Notes under the pieces: generated by a model
Seen by the model: only the letters and a program-made list of their open reading frames with translations
Told to the model about the DNA's origin: nothing
Databases searched by the model: none
Position numbers and translations under genes: made by a program
Shown: piece after piece, positions 35,866 to 47,544 of the stretch
Layout: each line of letters starts with the position of its first letter
Position numbering within the stretch: the first letter of the stretch is position 1
NCBI RefSeq assembly: GCF_037975245.1
Contig: NC_092583.1
Coordinates: 10,952,264-11,016,263 of the forward strand
Origin: Apostichopus japonicus
Lineage: Eukaryota > Echinodermata > Holothuroidea > Aspidochirotida > Stichopodidae
Length of the DNA stretch: 64,000 nt
Direction of reading: 5' to 3'

Positions 35866-36920
35866 AAATCTAGGAGTTTTCAATTTAATATTTTCATGAT
35901 CGTATTCTGAGGTATGACAATGGCTTGACAGGCAGGTTTAGATTAATAAATTGTTCGGATAACTACTACTTCGGTTGTAAGGTATCATTTTTTTAAACAA
36001 ATGTACTTGTGTTAGGGGTTTGCCCTGGGTGGGTAAGGGTTGGGTGTACATGGTTGGTGGGGTTGGTGGGGTGGCGGGGTAGCTGTAGAGGGGAAGCGGG
36101 AGGCACGAGGGCAGGATTTCTAAAGTGTTTAATTTCTATAAGGATAAGGTATTCGTTAGGGAAACGATATGTGTGTTTCTATACGCTATGATATGTCAGA
36201 AACAATATAATACAGGATTCGATAAAGTAGCGATAAACTATTTCCGGTTGTATTTTAATATCATATTCGCCTCGAGAAATCTCGCAGTTGAGTGAGCCTA
36301 GTCTGCCCAATATGATATTGAATTGAATTGGATTTCATAAAAGAGTTGAAGTATAAAATTGTGAAATAATTTAAAAGAAATGAACTGATTGCAATATTAT
36401 ATTATTGTATGAGTTTTTTTTTTCATAAACGCGATATATTAAAGAGGGAAGTATAGGGTGATGGGAATGTTACGATGACCTTGTCAATTCGGCCAGTCGG
36501 TGGGTCGTTACCACAGCAACACCGTCTACTCTTTCTTCATGTTAACTCAAGAGGCGCGAAGCCGCCTGTTACGTAGCCTTGGTTTAGGCGTATCGGCCAC
36601 TTTTTTTGTTGCTAAATGCGCTGAGTCGATTTTTACTATTCATCACGCTATGAGCGATTCGTTTCCTGTGATTGCTTCTGTATGTGTGATTCGTTCCTTC
36701 TGTGATCGCGGCGGCCTCTGTGAAGCGTTTATGTAGAAAGGGGAGGAAAATATAACAGCCGTAACATCAAGTTTATTTGCATGTAGGGAGACTCATTCGC
36801 GTCGGTGAGCAGATTCAGCAGAGTCTATACCTGTTACGTAATAAGTTCATCAAACATCTCCTGCAACATGTCCTGTACATACATGTGTTCAGCTGACATT
36901 TTATTACTGTGTAGTCTTGT
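35866..36920. repeat. Array block X, copy 2
   Basis: Homologous to 14,083-15,130. The G-rich tract is at 36,017-36,120 and the GC-richer core at 36,540-36,740. Confidence 0.75.
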
Positions 36921-36924
36921 CTGA

Positions 36925-38424
36925 ACTTATTTATGCATATTGCGTGTGCCGAGTATATATACTTCTACATATATAAATCCAAGAGTACGTACATTGGCAG
37001 AACAGCTAGCTACATGAGAGAGGGAACAAACCAATGGGAAGGCAACATGCATGCTGTGTAGACCTTTAACGTACACATGCCTTTCTAGATCTTAGACAAA
37101 TGTCTCCATAAGAGGTATCATAGTCTATACAATATCATATATAAACCCTTGATTCATATTTGCATTTTTTCCTCTAATTTTGCGAAATTTAGGCCATTTA
37201 GCTGTTAGTGACAACACGACCTAGATAGTTGAAGGGATGTTTTATACAAACTGTTAATTTGTCGAATTAAACGAACACTTGCAAAAAGATATGTCTTAAT
37301 GAGAAACTTGGCACAATCATGACTGGAGCCGAAAAATTTCCAAGTTACCTCCACCTACTAGCACCCAGGCTCGTCGAGATCGAAAAGCTGCGTCTGCAAT
37401 CTCATTGTTCTGAAAGGGGTAAATTTAGGACATGTAAGATACAATTTCGAAAGCTAATTCTTTATGATCATGCGTGAGAAACCGCATGATATATCTTCAA
37501 GGAAAGCATTAAAAATGGCCAGAGTAGCAAAAAGGGACATAAAGGAGCATACAGAATAAATTAAATATATTCCAGACTATTACATGACCCTATCAAAGAG
37601 ACCATGTCAGACAAGACCTAAGACGATTGGTAGAAAAATAAACTGTAGGCTCATGTGGCCTTGAAGGATTTCAGAGCACATGAGATTTGAGCGTGCTTCA
37701 CGCTTCAAGCGCAATTATTCACAAAGATCATTAGTCGAACTCTGACCAATGCACGTTTCCTCAATCGGAACTATACACAACACAAGAATGCCATCGACGA
37801 AGATGGCAAGCCCAAAGTAACCAACAATTGTATGTTTAAAGATTAAACTTCCATTCTTCTACCATCGTCTTATATCAAACTAAATGATAAGTCTTCTGAA
37901 AAGATTTAAGAATCATTTAACAAAATGATTGCTTTAACCGTAGAGCGGTATGCATAAACACGGCAACCTATTTGCAAATAAGTAGTCTCAAAGAACACAG
38001 ATGACGCTGTCTTAAAATGGCATGTGTACTGTATTTTACGAGACGTTTTAAAGGCATGTAGCACGATGTGAGTATAATGGTGATCCCTATGCGTAAAATA
38101 ATAAATACAACAGCAACATATCTATTTGCATCAGTCTGGCGACGTACTAGCTTAACGGCACAGTATGGACTCATCTTTCACGGTGATCATATCTAGTCTT
38201 CCATTTGGCGTTCCATAGAAGGTAAAAAAGATGATCATTATAACGCTCATATATATATTTTCTTTTAATTCCTGTAAAGTAACAATATATAACTACATCT
38301 AAACGTCACAAGTCAGTAAATTGAATACTTTGGTAGTATAAACATTGCTACGCTTGTATAACTGTAGGTAACAAACATATTTGGCTGACGGGAATGCGTT
38401 TGTGTAAGAGTCCTCAACTACATG
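36925..38424. repeat. Array block U (upstream of Ig-3), left part
   Basis: Matches 15,140-16,495 in block U of Ig-1 up to CCTCAACTACATG, where a LINE fragment begins. Block U resumes at 40,105. Confidence 0.7.
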
Positions 38425-40104
38425 GAATACAATCATTTACTTATAATATTCTCTGTAGGAGCTTACGTTCATCGTTTTTCTTCAGAATTGAATATTCATG
38501 TTCTAAAAGAGAAATAAATTCATCTAAAAACGTTATGACATCTGGCAGTTTTTCGTTTTGTTTACAAGTGAAAATAAAGTATTTTGCATGTAGCAAAAAA
38601 AGTTCACCGGATGTCTTATGTCTTCGATGTAACCAAATTTGACGTTAACTACGGTGATTTTACTAATATCTTTCAAAAAAAATCTGGCAGCGATATACCA
38701 AAACGTTTGGACAAATGGTCACAAAGAAAAAAGATGTTCAAGAGTCTCATCATCATGTTGGCAAAAGGTACAAAGAGGTACATTTCTTCGACCAATCCTG
38801 AACAAGAACGTATTCATGCCAATAATTCTATGAATGAAACGAAACTGAAAATATTGTAAGTTTACGTCTCTCACAGCAGCATCAGGAAGACTAAAAATAG
38901 CATTCCAGTTATATTCATAAAGGTCTAAACTCTGCCATTTAGAAATTGACCTCGGTTGTGAAGCTATCTGATTAATGAAATATTGATAAGTAATTTTTGT
39001 TACACGAGGATAGCTAGTAAATTTGACTAGACGAAAGATATTCCCATTCAGAGTATCCGTTTCATTCATATTAGTTTTCCAAGTATTTGGAATGGCCAAT
39101 ATCAAGCCAAATTAGAGAGTGAATGGGAAACTTTCCGTAATATCGTACTTTCTTTTGAAAGAAACATAATCTAAACAATTTCCATATCCGTCAGAGAAAT
39201 CACGTATGAAATATGCATTTTTCTCCAATAGTATCCGTTCGAGAAAACAATATTTCTATTTATCCTAATAAACGAGTTATTGAGTATATACTCATTTGAG
39301 AAGTTACTTTCTGGAGAACGGAAATGATAATCTGACCACGAACTACACACCTCAATAATTAAAGTGTTCGCAATTTCAATATCATGTTTACAAAAAATTA
39401 CATTTTAGTAGGAAACCTCCACCATATTTGCTGAGTGCCTTGTCAAATAAAATTGTCCATGCCCCTGGACTGTCATCGTGGTGTAGTTTCACCCATTTAC
39501 ATTTAAGACTCTTCGCGAACAAACTCAAGTCAATCATATTGAGTCCACCATTACACTTTGCATTAACTAACACCGACCTCTTCACTTTGTCCGGTTTGCC
39601 TCACCAGACAAACTTGTAAAAAAGATTTATTCAGTTCTTGCAAATAACTTGAGTGTGAATTTGACAAAACTACAAGGAGATAAACCAATTGTGATATACA
39701 ATTATTTTTTTTTTATAATTCTAGTTTTTCCGTTAGGTGTGAGGTCCCTAGTAGACCATAAATTGATAAGTCTTTAAATACGTGACAGTTTTGGAATATA
39801 GTTCAATTTGAAAAAGGGATCTCCGTGATGATTGAATGTTATTCCCAAATAGGTAACAGGTTGATCGCTAATTTTGAACACAACATCATAAAAATACCAA
39901 GGAGGGTCAATACATAAAGGACCCAGAGGAAACAATTTAGACTTGGTTATATTAATCTTCAAACCAGAAACGTCTGTAAAGTTATCTAAAGTCGAAATAA
40001 CACCCTTAAAAGAATCATTCGTACCATGTGTGATGATAACAGTATCATCGACATCATTGGAAATTTTGAACGTTGTACCTGAAATTGAAATGCCATGAAC
40101 AGTT
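38425..40104 (-). mobile_element. 5'-truncated L1-like non-LTR retrotransposon fragment
   Basis: On the minus strand, from right to left, it encodes the end of a reverse transcriptase: the active-site region as DVDDTVII (usual form YADD), then SGLKINITKSKLFPLGP and YLGITFNHHGDPFFKL. Next come NGGLNMIDLSLFAKSLKC, a zinc-knuckle region (CTFCQHDDETLEHLF) and a C-terminus ending RKLLQRIL and TAA at 38,441-38,443. Frames change several times and the catalytic tyrosine is Asp, so it is dead. Compared with block U of Ig-1 it replaces about 390 bases (16,496-16,894). Confidence 0.75.
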
Positions 40105-40671
40105 TAAAGGCTCTTGTAAACTTTTGTTTTCGTCAACTCACTTCGCCTCTTCACTGTTAATGTAACAGAAATGTGAATTCGAAATATATGTTATCCTCCC
40201 AGAACTATCTCTACTTTACACTAAATCTAATGGCTTACACAACGACACTGAGCTGAATTGTTTACTGTTTTAATTTCTAACAAAATTTTACCATTTCTGG
40301 AAAATGAGTTCCTTTTCGTTTTATGTTTGTTTACATTCTCAACGTGCTATTGACCTCTGAGATGCAATCTTCTGGTCACACACTATTTCTAGTTGATAGA
40401 TGGACTACAATATATAATTAATTATAAATCGCCAGCAATTTGAGAAATCCACTTGTTACGTCACTGCAATTATAATTTTGTCTCTTTGAGCGATGTGCAG
40501 CCATTTAAGTTCATTGTTGCAGGTGTGAATACTACCTCAAGAATATCCGTATTTAACGGTCACTGGAAAGATTTTTTTCCCGCATGTATAATATTCGTTT
40601 ATTCAACTCTACCTAAATAGCAAGAATGAATGTTATTGGAGGATCAATGGTTTTCACGTACTGCTGCTCTT
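40105..40671. repeat. Array block U (upstream of Ig-3), right part
   Basis: Resumes the U block with TTTAAAGGCTCTTGTAAACTTTTG. It includes the exon-like VQPFKFIVAGVNTTS segment (about 40,489-40,570), here with the acceptor changed to TTTGAG and the donor to AAAGAT. It would not splice as in the other copies. Confidence 0.65.
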
Positions 40672-41040
40672 TTAGAATCAGTGTTCTGGTCACAGAGTAT
40701 CTCTGTTTACAAGATTGGACGATATTATATCAGTTGGAGAATCGGTTTCGCAACGATGTACAGTGTCAAACACAAATCCAGAGATAACATCAATATGGTG
40801 ATAACAGATGAAATGGTCAAAATATACCATTCCGTACCTACCCATCCTGTTCCTGCTATTAACATAGAACAAACCAAACATTTGATCAATAGTCTTAACC
40901 GTATGCACCGTAACTTTGTATAGTATCACAGTTACCCCAAACATGATATTAGCCCAATAGTGCACTCCATACCATACTCAGGTATATCCTACTGTTTTGT
41001 GTTTTCTAGCGGAATTGGGAAAATCTTTTTGATTTACAGA
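40672..41040 (+). pseudogene. Decayed V-type Ig domain upstream of Ig-3
   Basis: Same family as 17,468-17,835. A four-base deletion after AATCCAGA removes part of the NPEDDNIN stretch and shifts frame. A stop follows TFVSHS-like sequence near 40,921. Confidence 0.65.
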
Positions 41041-41204
41041 AATTGTGTTTGTCTTACTTTTTGTTTTTGTAATTATAAATATTTGCCAGTACACTGACCG
41101 TTGTGAATCGCTTACAAAAAGCAAAACAGTATGCATGTTGTTGTTGTTGCTATACGGGTATGACATCTTTTTCTGTTTGTAGTTGTAAACGTATTGAATC
41201 CAAA

Positions 41205-41297
41205 ATGGTTTATCTTCGGTGGATATTGCTTTTCGTTCCGTTACTCGCTTATTTCTTTCATCTATTGCTAGTTTCCGAGAGGCAGTGTTCTGCATAG
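41205..41297 (+). pseudogene. Dead class A leader before Ig-3
   Basis: Thirty codons encode a class A signal peptide (MVYLRWILLFVPLL, ending RQCSA), and the next codon CAG is TAG. Beyond CTCTGTTTA the similarity to the receptor genes ends. The upstream acceptor-like TTTCTGTTTGTAG is retained. The same stop occurs in the unit before Ig-4, so the truncation predates duplication of the class B unit. Confidence 0.8.
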
Positions 41298-41406
41298 ACA
41301 GTGTCTCTGTTTAAATCATGTACGCATACAATGGCGTGTCATAGCTAAAAGAAAATTCCATTCAGAGAGTACAAAGTGAGATTTTTCGGTTCAGTGAATT
41401 CATTTT

Positions 41407-41438
41407 TATATAAAGACTTGCAGTGTAAGATCTTACAC
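41407..41438 (+). promoter_or_regulatory. TATA box and 16-bp palindrome, class B promoter candidate
   Basis: TATATAAAG (41,407-41,415) is followed after seven bases by the perfect palindrome GTGTAAGATCTTACAC (41,423-41,438), about 340 bases before the Ig-3 ATG. Both elements are conserved in the Ig-4 unit (52,339-52,370) and are not seen before class A genes. Confidence 0.45.
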
Positions 41439-41775
41439 CGAACACACCCGTAAATTACGGTATACAGTGACTCATAAGGAAATACTTACAACAGAGAGGA
41501 TAGACCTATTGTGGATTGTAAATCATGTTCAAGTTTTGTGTTGTTTTTTTCTTTTGATAAATTTTCGTGATTTCGAAACAAAATGTGTTCATATAAAGTA
41601 TCTTTTTGGGAACTTTACAGTATTAATTTAATTTCTCGTTAGGTTACTGTTACGATATCTATCTTCTATGGAAACATTGTATGTTTGTTATTGGTGTAGC
41701 TGGAGTTAGGGTTGATTTACCAATCACTGTTTGGAATAATTTTCTTTCTGCAACTCTGGAAGAATTGAAGAAAAA

Positions 41776-43287
41776 ATGGATTATTTTCGGAGTATATTTT
41801 CCTTTCCTTTGCTTGTTGTATTTTTGGGTGCATTGCTGGTTTTTGAGAGTCATTGTTCTGCGCAGACAGTGTCCCTGTTTACGAGATTCAACGACATTGT
41901 ATTAGCTGGAGAATCGATATCACTCATATGTTCAGTGTCAGACACGAAACCAGAAGATGACATCACCATGCTGATATTAGACGGCATTAGCCAGTTCGAA
42001 TTAGAACCGGTGCCTGATGTAGCAGTTTATACTCAAAGAACCAGCACGGATATGATGATTGAAAGTAACCGGAGATTCGTTTGTATCGCGTCTGGGATAA
42101 ATTTGACAGATTCAAAAGACCTGACGATATCACCATTACCGAATAAACAGACATATTGTACAACAGACTACACGGATGGTATCCTTGTTGGACAAACTGT
42201 GACTTTCACATGTTATAGTTCTACGTCAGTGGTAGGGTCCATTAGCTGGAGTTCAGATAGTGATGTAACATTCGATGAAGTAAAAAGTATTATAAGGAGC
42301 ATGACCATGACTAACACGATAAATGTACAACCATCTGTAAGTCAAAATGGCAGTGTGTTTACATGTGAACGTGATGGCGTAGCACCAGTTACCGACATAG
42401 ACCGGTGTACCGTTGGTCCTATTAACGTTTATGAGAAGTTGATTGTTTTCATTGATCCAATAGTTACTACAACTGATCCAGCTATATTGTATCCAGGACA
42501 AACAAAAAATTATACATGCTCATCTTTACCAACTTCATCTGTGCAGTGGTCCATTTCGAAGAAACTGAACGATTCTGATATTGAGTTATCTGTGATTGGA
42601 TCAAAGATAACAGTAACTGTCCCTAGCGATAGTAACTTTACAGGTGATGTAGACTTGTTTTGTTCTGGTAACATCCTTACTGAACCTTCTACAGCAAGCT
42701 TAACGTTAGTAATCAATCCCATGGAATCTGTACCCTTGCTCACATTGGTCAGTTCTCCCGAAAAATCAGCACCAACAACATCAGCCTCTAACACAGTTAC
42801 AAGTAAACCACCTGGTAATTCATTTCTTGTTGTTTCGCTAGTCACTATCATAGGGTTCCTTTTATTTGCGTTGTCAATAATGTTTGTTCTACTTTACCGG
42901 AAAAGTACACATACCGAGTCAAATTCCAAATCTGTTGCTAATGTAACGTCTTCGGCAAATGTAGGCTACGATTATTGCGATATTGATACCGGTGGTGTAG
43001 CTACAACCGTTACTTCAAACACTGAAGCAACCACAGTCTCTGAAAGCAGCCCCAACTCGAAAGAACAGTATTCTAGAGTAATCATAAATGAAAACGAGTC
43101 GGTAGCCTTAGAAATTCCAGATGCTAAAATGGGAAACGAAAATCCAAGCAAGAAGACAATTATTGACCAAGAAGGGAATGAGTCAGTATATTATGAAAAT
43201 CCAGAAAAGTTTAATTTTGAGACAAATGGGCAAAAAGAGAGAAAGTCAGGAAACTATGAGAATTCTGATGTAGTAAAGCACAATTAA
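41776..43287 (+). CDS. Ig-3: three-Ig-domain type I receptor, class B, intact
   Basis: 503 residues, single exon. The signal peptide (1-29) differs from that of class A (MDYFRSIFSFPLL). Ig1 has C52/C103 and the class B second half (LILDGISQFELEPVPD, then RRFVCIASG). Ig2 has C146, W158, C197 and the extra pair C128/C211. Ig3 has C248, W258, C296 and diverges after SKITVTV. The stalk is about 20 residues longer than in Ig-1 (MESVPLLTLVSSPEKS). Transmembrane helix about 349-374, then RKSTH instead of RKRR. Tail tyrosines are Y398/Y400, Y432, Y472/473 and Y494 (NYENS). The usual YEIP is LEIP here (TAC changed to TTA), losing one candidate SH2 site. It reads through to KHN and is probably functional. 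Confidence 0.85.
   Translation: MDYFRSIFSFPLLVVFLGALLVFESHCSAQTVSLFTRFNDIVLAGESISLICSVSDTKPEDDITMLILDGISQFELEPVPDVAVYTQRTSTDMMIESNRRFVCIASGINLTDSKDLTISPLPNKQTYCTTDYTDGILVGQTVTFTCYSSTSVVGSISWSSDSDVTFDEVKSIIRSMTMTNTINVQPSVSQNGSVFTCERDGVAPVTDIDRCTVGPINVYEKLIVFIDPIVTTTDPAILYPGQTKNYTCSSLPTSSVQWSISKKLNDSDIELSVIGSKITVTVPSDSNFTGDVDLFCSGNILTEPSTASLTLVINPMESVPLLTLVSSPEKSAPTTSASNTVTSKPPGNSFLVVSLVTIIGFLLFALSIMFVLLYRKSTHTESNSKSVANVTSSANVGYDYCDIDTGGVATTVTSNTEATTVSESSPNSKEQYSRVIINENESVALEIPDAKMGNENPSKKTIIDQEGNESVYYENPEKFNFETNGQKERKSGNYENSDVVKHN
41965..42119 (+). other. Class B variable cassette of Ig domain 1
   Basis: This part replaces the class A sequence of Ig-1/-2/-5. The flanks (…GTGTCAGACNCGAAACCAGAAG upstream, CCTGACGATATCACCATTACC downstream) are nearly identical in all genes. 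The matching part of Ig-4 (52,886-53,045) is of the same class. Confidence 0.65.
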
Positions 43288-45110
43288 GATGATTGATATA
43301 ATGAAAATCGTATTTGTTCAAGCAAACCGTTTTCGAGAACCTTTAATTACCGGGCTTCATTTATTGGGTCTTTCATGTAGCAGGTAGGAATGGGTTTTCG
43401 ATATCATACCAGAACAGTAATATTTTTATTATATGAAACAATTTCCATAATTAATTCAAATATTAATGGATGGCTAAGTTGGTAGAGCGCTGTACTTGTA
43501 ACCCGGAGATCAATGGTTCGAATCCCTTTCTAGCCATAAATTTCATTGTTCTTTTCCCTGTTATAATTTGCCATATGTTCTTCCAAGTAAAAAGGAAATT
43601 TGGTTCAAATAAATACTTTGATCTTTGTGTGAGTTTAAAGAGATTGGGGGGGGGGGGGGATACACTCGGACACAACCCTGTAATCAAACATGTTGCCTTT
43701 GATATGTGGTTTTGAATTTTGTTGATAATTTTTTCGATGATATATATTTATTAGTCTTCAGTAATCAGGACTTAATAACTGTTCTTAGCCTGTGTAGGAT
43801 AGTTTATTTTCATTCTCTTCAGTCGGATCAGGTTTGTTGTATTCTTTCGTCATATTTCTGTCTCTATATATTAAACAGGGTTCATCGTTGGAGTACCATA
43901 AATAGTGCCCTGGCAGTTTTTCTATACGTTAAAAGTTTTTATCGTACAAATAGATAGTGATATCTTTCGTTCTTCTTTTAAGAATTCCTTTTCTTAGCTG
44001 TGGAAAAGCAGCAATAGTCCTACTGTTTGCATTTTGATAGTTTTGCTTAAACTTATCTATAAAAAACTTAAGCCTTGTAGAAACGGTATATACAAATTCA
44101 GAGAATCCTGCGACGCTCAGAATTTGAAGTTGGTCATTATGGTAACGCTCACTACTGTACTCCATTGGTGACACTGCAACTAAACTGAAGGTTTAATGTG
44201 CATTTGTTACCAAAAAGTGACACCATAACATGGTTGGACATGCACGTTTCCAAAGGCCAAGGAGGTGGTTTGGTTGGGGTGGGGGTTGTAAAATGTGTTA
44301 TGTTCTCGTGTGTGCCCTTGTGTATATGTGTGAACAACGATATGTCCCAAAGTGCTAAGTGCGCATTGGTACGGCGGATGTGCTTGATACGCATTGTGCA
44401 TGAGCCTCACTATGGGATGTAGGCCTTGAATTATGATTTATAGGGTCAAAGGTTAAGAGGTACAAAAAGAACAAAACAATGCAAATACGCTTGTACCAAA
44501 ATGAAGAATTGTGAAACAACCTTAAAACTCACGTTGGATATTAGACACCCGGTTAATAGGACACTTGAGTGACCAAATGGCGACTTTGTCTAATACGCCT
44601 GAGTGTGTCCGCAAACATAATAGTTTACTCGATTTGAGTCAGATATTCTGTAAACAAGCTAGTGACAAAATAAGCTCCACTGATTTCGTCGAAAACGGTT
44701 GTTGGCTCCATTGTACAGGGTATATTCTTGGCTATATGTGCAGTACAAACGTAACGATACCTTACACTCCCTTATCGTTGAACCATACATATAGTGAGAA
44801 TCCTATATGCTAGCGCTAATTTGCTACGTTATAAATGCAACAGCTACAGTTATTTTGTCAGCATGGAACATGTATCATCCATTAGTAGACGAAATTATGA
44901 GAAGTTTGAGATATCGTTTCTTTCCTTTCGGTAAAATCTGATGAGCCTTACAATGGTTATTATTCGATTAAGAGGGTTATTTTTCGTCGTTAACGTTATT
45001 CATTTCCCTAAAATGTGCCAAAGAGGCATAAACATAATGAATGTACAGTCTCTTTTTTCAAGTTCTTAATGGTAAAATATTTCACAGAATTCATTCTGTA
45101 ATTTATGAAT
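43288..45110. repeat. Array block D (downstream of Ig-3)
   Basis: Contains the best preserved tRNA-like relic, a G12 run near 43,647, the CGACGCTCAGAATTTGAAG landmark near 44,113 and the G-rich run near 44,267. No supported coding sequence. Confidence 0.7.
43464..43535 (+). tRNA. tRNA-Thr(UGU)-like relic, copy 3, best preserved
   Basis: A box TGGCTAAGTTGGTAGAGCG and B box GGTTCGAATCC are both present at normal spacing. The anticodon loop CTTGTAA would give anticodon TGT (Thr). The acceptor pairs at four of seven positions (TAATGGA/TCTAGCC), whereas copy 1 pairs at all seven. The anticodon stem has two mismatches. It is more likely a tRNA pseudogene or a tRNA-derived SINE head than a working tRNA. 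Confidence 0.4.
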
Positions 45111-45610
45111 ATAACTTAATTATTTAACTAGCCACCGATCAAATGTGTGTGTGAGAGTGAAGAACTTAAATAAATAAAATAAAATAAATCGCAAATAGCT
45201 GTCAAATCAACTGCAACTGCATATACAAGTATATTTGAAAGCATCTGTTGTAAATGAATTGTTTGAAACATGAAGAACTTCACTTTAAATAGCTGCAACA
45301 TTATCTGCAAAATTCAATCAAGAACTTTATGTAAAAAGATTTGATCAACTGTAAATACATGAAGTTAAAGAGTTAGTTTTCAAATCTTGAAGTGAAAATG
45401 TGCTTCTTTTTTTTTTAAATGGCAACTGCCGATCACCTCTGTATGCAGAGCTTAATTTTAATTACTTTATATATATGAAAGGAAAGAACTTTATTGTAAA
45501 TAGCTGTCAATCAACTGTAATTGGATACGACGAGCTTTGTTTGTTTGTAAATAGTTGTCGACCAACTGTATAATTAAGAAAATAACGTACAATAGCTGAT
45601 TTTCGTCATA
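45111..45610. repeat. Degenerate satellite (AAATAGCTGTCAATCAACTGTAA)
   Basis: Imperfect units of about 40-55 bases combine GAAGAACTTTATTG with AAATAGCTGTCAATCAACTG. A second array of the same family is at 56,480-56,950 after Ig-4. It is not seen after Ig-1 or Ig-2. Confidence 0.6.
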
Positions 45611-45949
45611 TTCAGGTTCTACTTTTCACGGAATAAACCTAACATCTTGCTTGAAATATTTTGTTCGTCATAGGATTCCCATATGAAGAGTTCCTGTAAG
45701 TTCCTGCGTTAAGCCTTAATTGGTTACAATAACCTAGTTTGCACGCAGGTTCTTAGTTCCAACGTAGACCAGTGTGTCGTGTTGTTAGTTGTTAAAGTGT
45801 GGCTCTTACTGTGTTTTGTTAGTAAAATAACAACTTTCTATCAGATGTGATGACATTAATACAACAAACAGACAAGATAATTTCTGTCCAAGCTTGTATC
45901 ACATGATGAAAGCAATACGAAAGGAAACGGAAAGGAAACGGCATACATT

Positions 45950-46640
45950 GTATAGAAATATATGTTAGAAGTATATGTTAGATGTATATATGTTAGAAAT
46001 ATATGTAAAAAGTGTATGTAAGATGTATATATGTTCGAAGAATATGTTACAAGTATATGTTCGAAGTATATGTTAGAAGTATATATGTTAGAAGTATTCG
46101 TTAGAAGTATATGTTAGATGTATATATGTTAGAAGTGCATTTTAGAAGTATATATGTTAGAAGTATATATGTTAGAAGTATATGTTAGAATTATATGTTA
46201 GAAATATATGTTAGAAGTTTATGTTAGAAGTATAAGTAGCATACATAGCTGTTGATTTTTTGTTTGTTTGGTGACCAGGGTAGTCAGTTAACACATTTAA
46301 CCTTAGATAATGTTTCATTCGGTGTTTGTTTTTGTTTTTATTGAGTGGTGTTTTCCCACTTTTGAGTTATAAATAAAACAGACTTTGAAGGTAGTAGAAG
46401 TATGCATCGACTCATTGAATATTTGTAATTGTCATGTCTTAGATGGAGAGCAAGGCGTTCTTTAAACATGTAACATTTATAAATATATGTAACGTCCATA
46501 GTTTGAATGTATTTATCATATGATCACATGTCCATTGCATTCTCCTCAGTCAGAGCATGTTCTCTGATCAAGAAGTATTCAAAGTTTGATTTCCAAGCTT
46601 CTATCGATGCTTCTCTCCCTTATTCGTTACATACGTAATG
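45950..46640. repeat. Array block E, copy 3, with longest minisatellite
   Basis: The TATATGTTAGAAG minisatellite spans about 45,950-46,230, the longest of the four arrays. It is followed by the conserved GGTGACCAGGGTAGTCAGTTAAC segment. No gene. Confidence 0.7.
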
Positions 46641-47520
46641 TCCATAGGCCTATACCAAAATCATTTGAAAATCTGAGTGTTATGAAAGAGCAATAAATCA
46701 ACGTGTGAGATATCCAGAAATGGGGTTGGTGAGACCTGGCAAATGTTTTACGGACCATGTCAGTTTTACCTCTTAAGTGTGCAGGTCAACTTGTAATCTA
46801 TATATAGAAGAATAACGGTATCGCTCACGCAACTAAAGCTTGTACTGTAAGTGAACATTTGTTACTATTCTTAAAGGGCGTCACCAGTTTTAACGGACAC
46901 ACAGTAGTTTCTGTTTAAAATACGTAGATGATAAATAAACTGATACACATGATTAACTGTCGGTTTATTCTTAAACTTTATTGCCCAATATTGGTTTTAT
47001 CGAAATACGTTCGAACCACTGTGATTACCCAACAGTCTTTTTGTCTAAATATATTGCAAAAATTGATATTTTTAAAGTTAAGAAGTTACGTTTACTACTG
47101 TCATTCATTATGCAGGAGGGGGTTTGGTTGGCTTTATAACGGCTTGGGCATATGCATACACAAATGTCTAAGGACACAATTAGACAAGAGTCCAGGTATC
47201 ACATACAGATAATTAACAATTTAAGAATTCACTGAAGAGTTGACCCACTCAGTTTCCACAACGCCAAAGACAATTGCCCTAAATGGGTGACATTGTGGCT
47301 CTTAAATGATGGCTTTATGCCGAATTATAGTCTTGATATTAGCGTAGCCTAAGGAGTAAGAAACATTCGGATGCTATAGCAGTGTTTCAATAGCTATTCA
47401 CGTTTTTTAGATGCACCCCTTAACGATATTATAAATCCCTGGTATGCTCCTTTAAGTCTGACTTGATATCGTCGACTGCTCAATGCATGCCTACATACAC
47501 AATTATTAATTCTAAGAACT
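46641..47520. repeat. Array block F, copy 2 (partial)
   Basis: Matches 32,990-33,860. The microsatellite and zinc-knuckle-like start of the block are missing here. Confidence 0.65.
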
Positions 47521-47544
47521 CAATAAATACATATTTCTTGCAAC

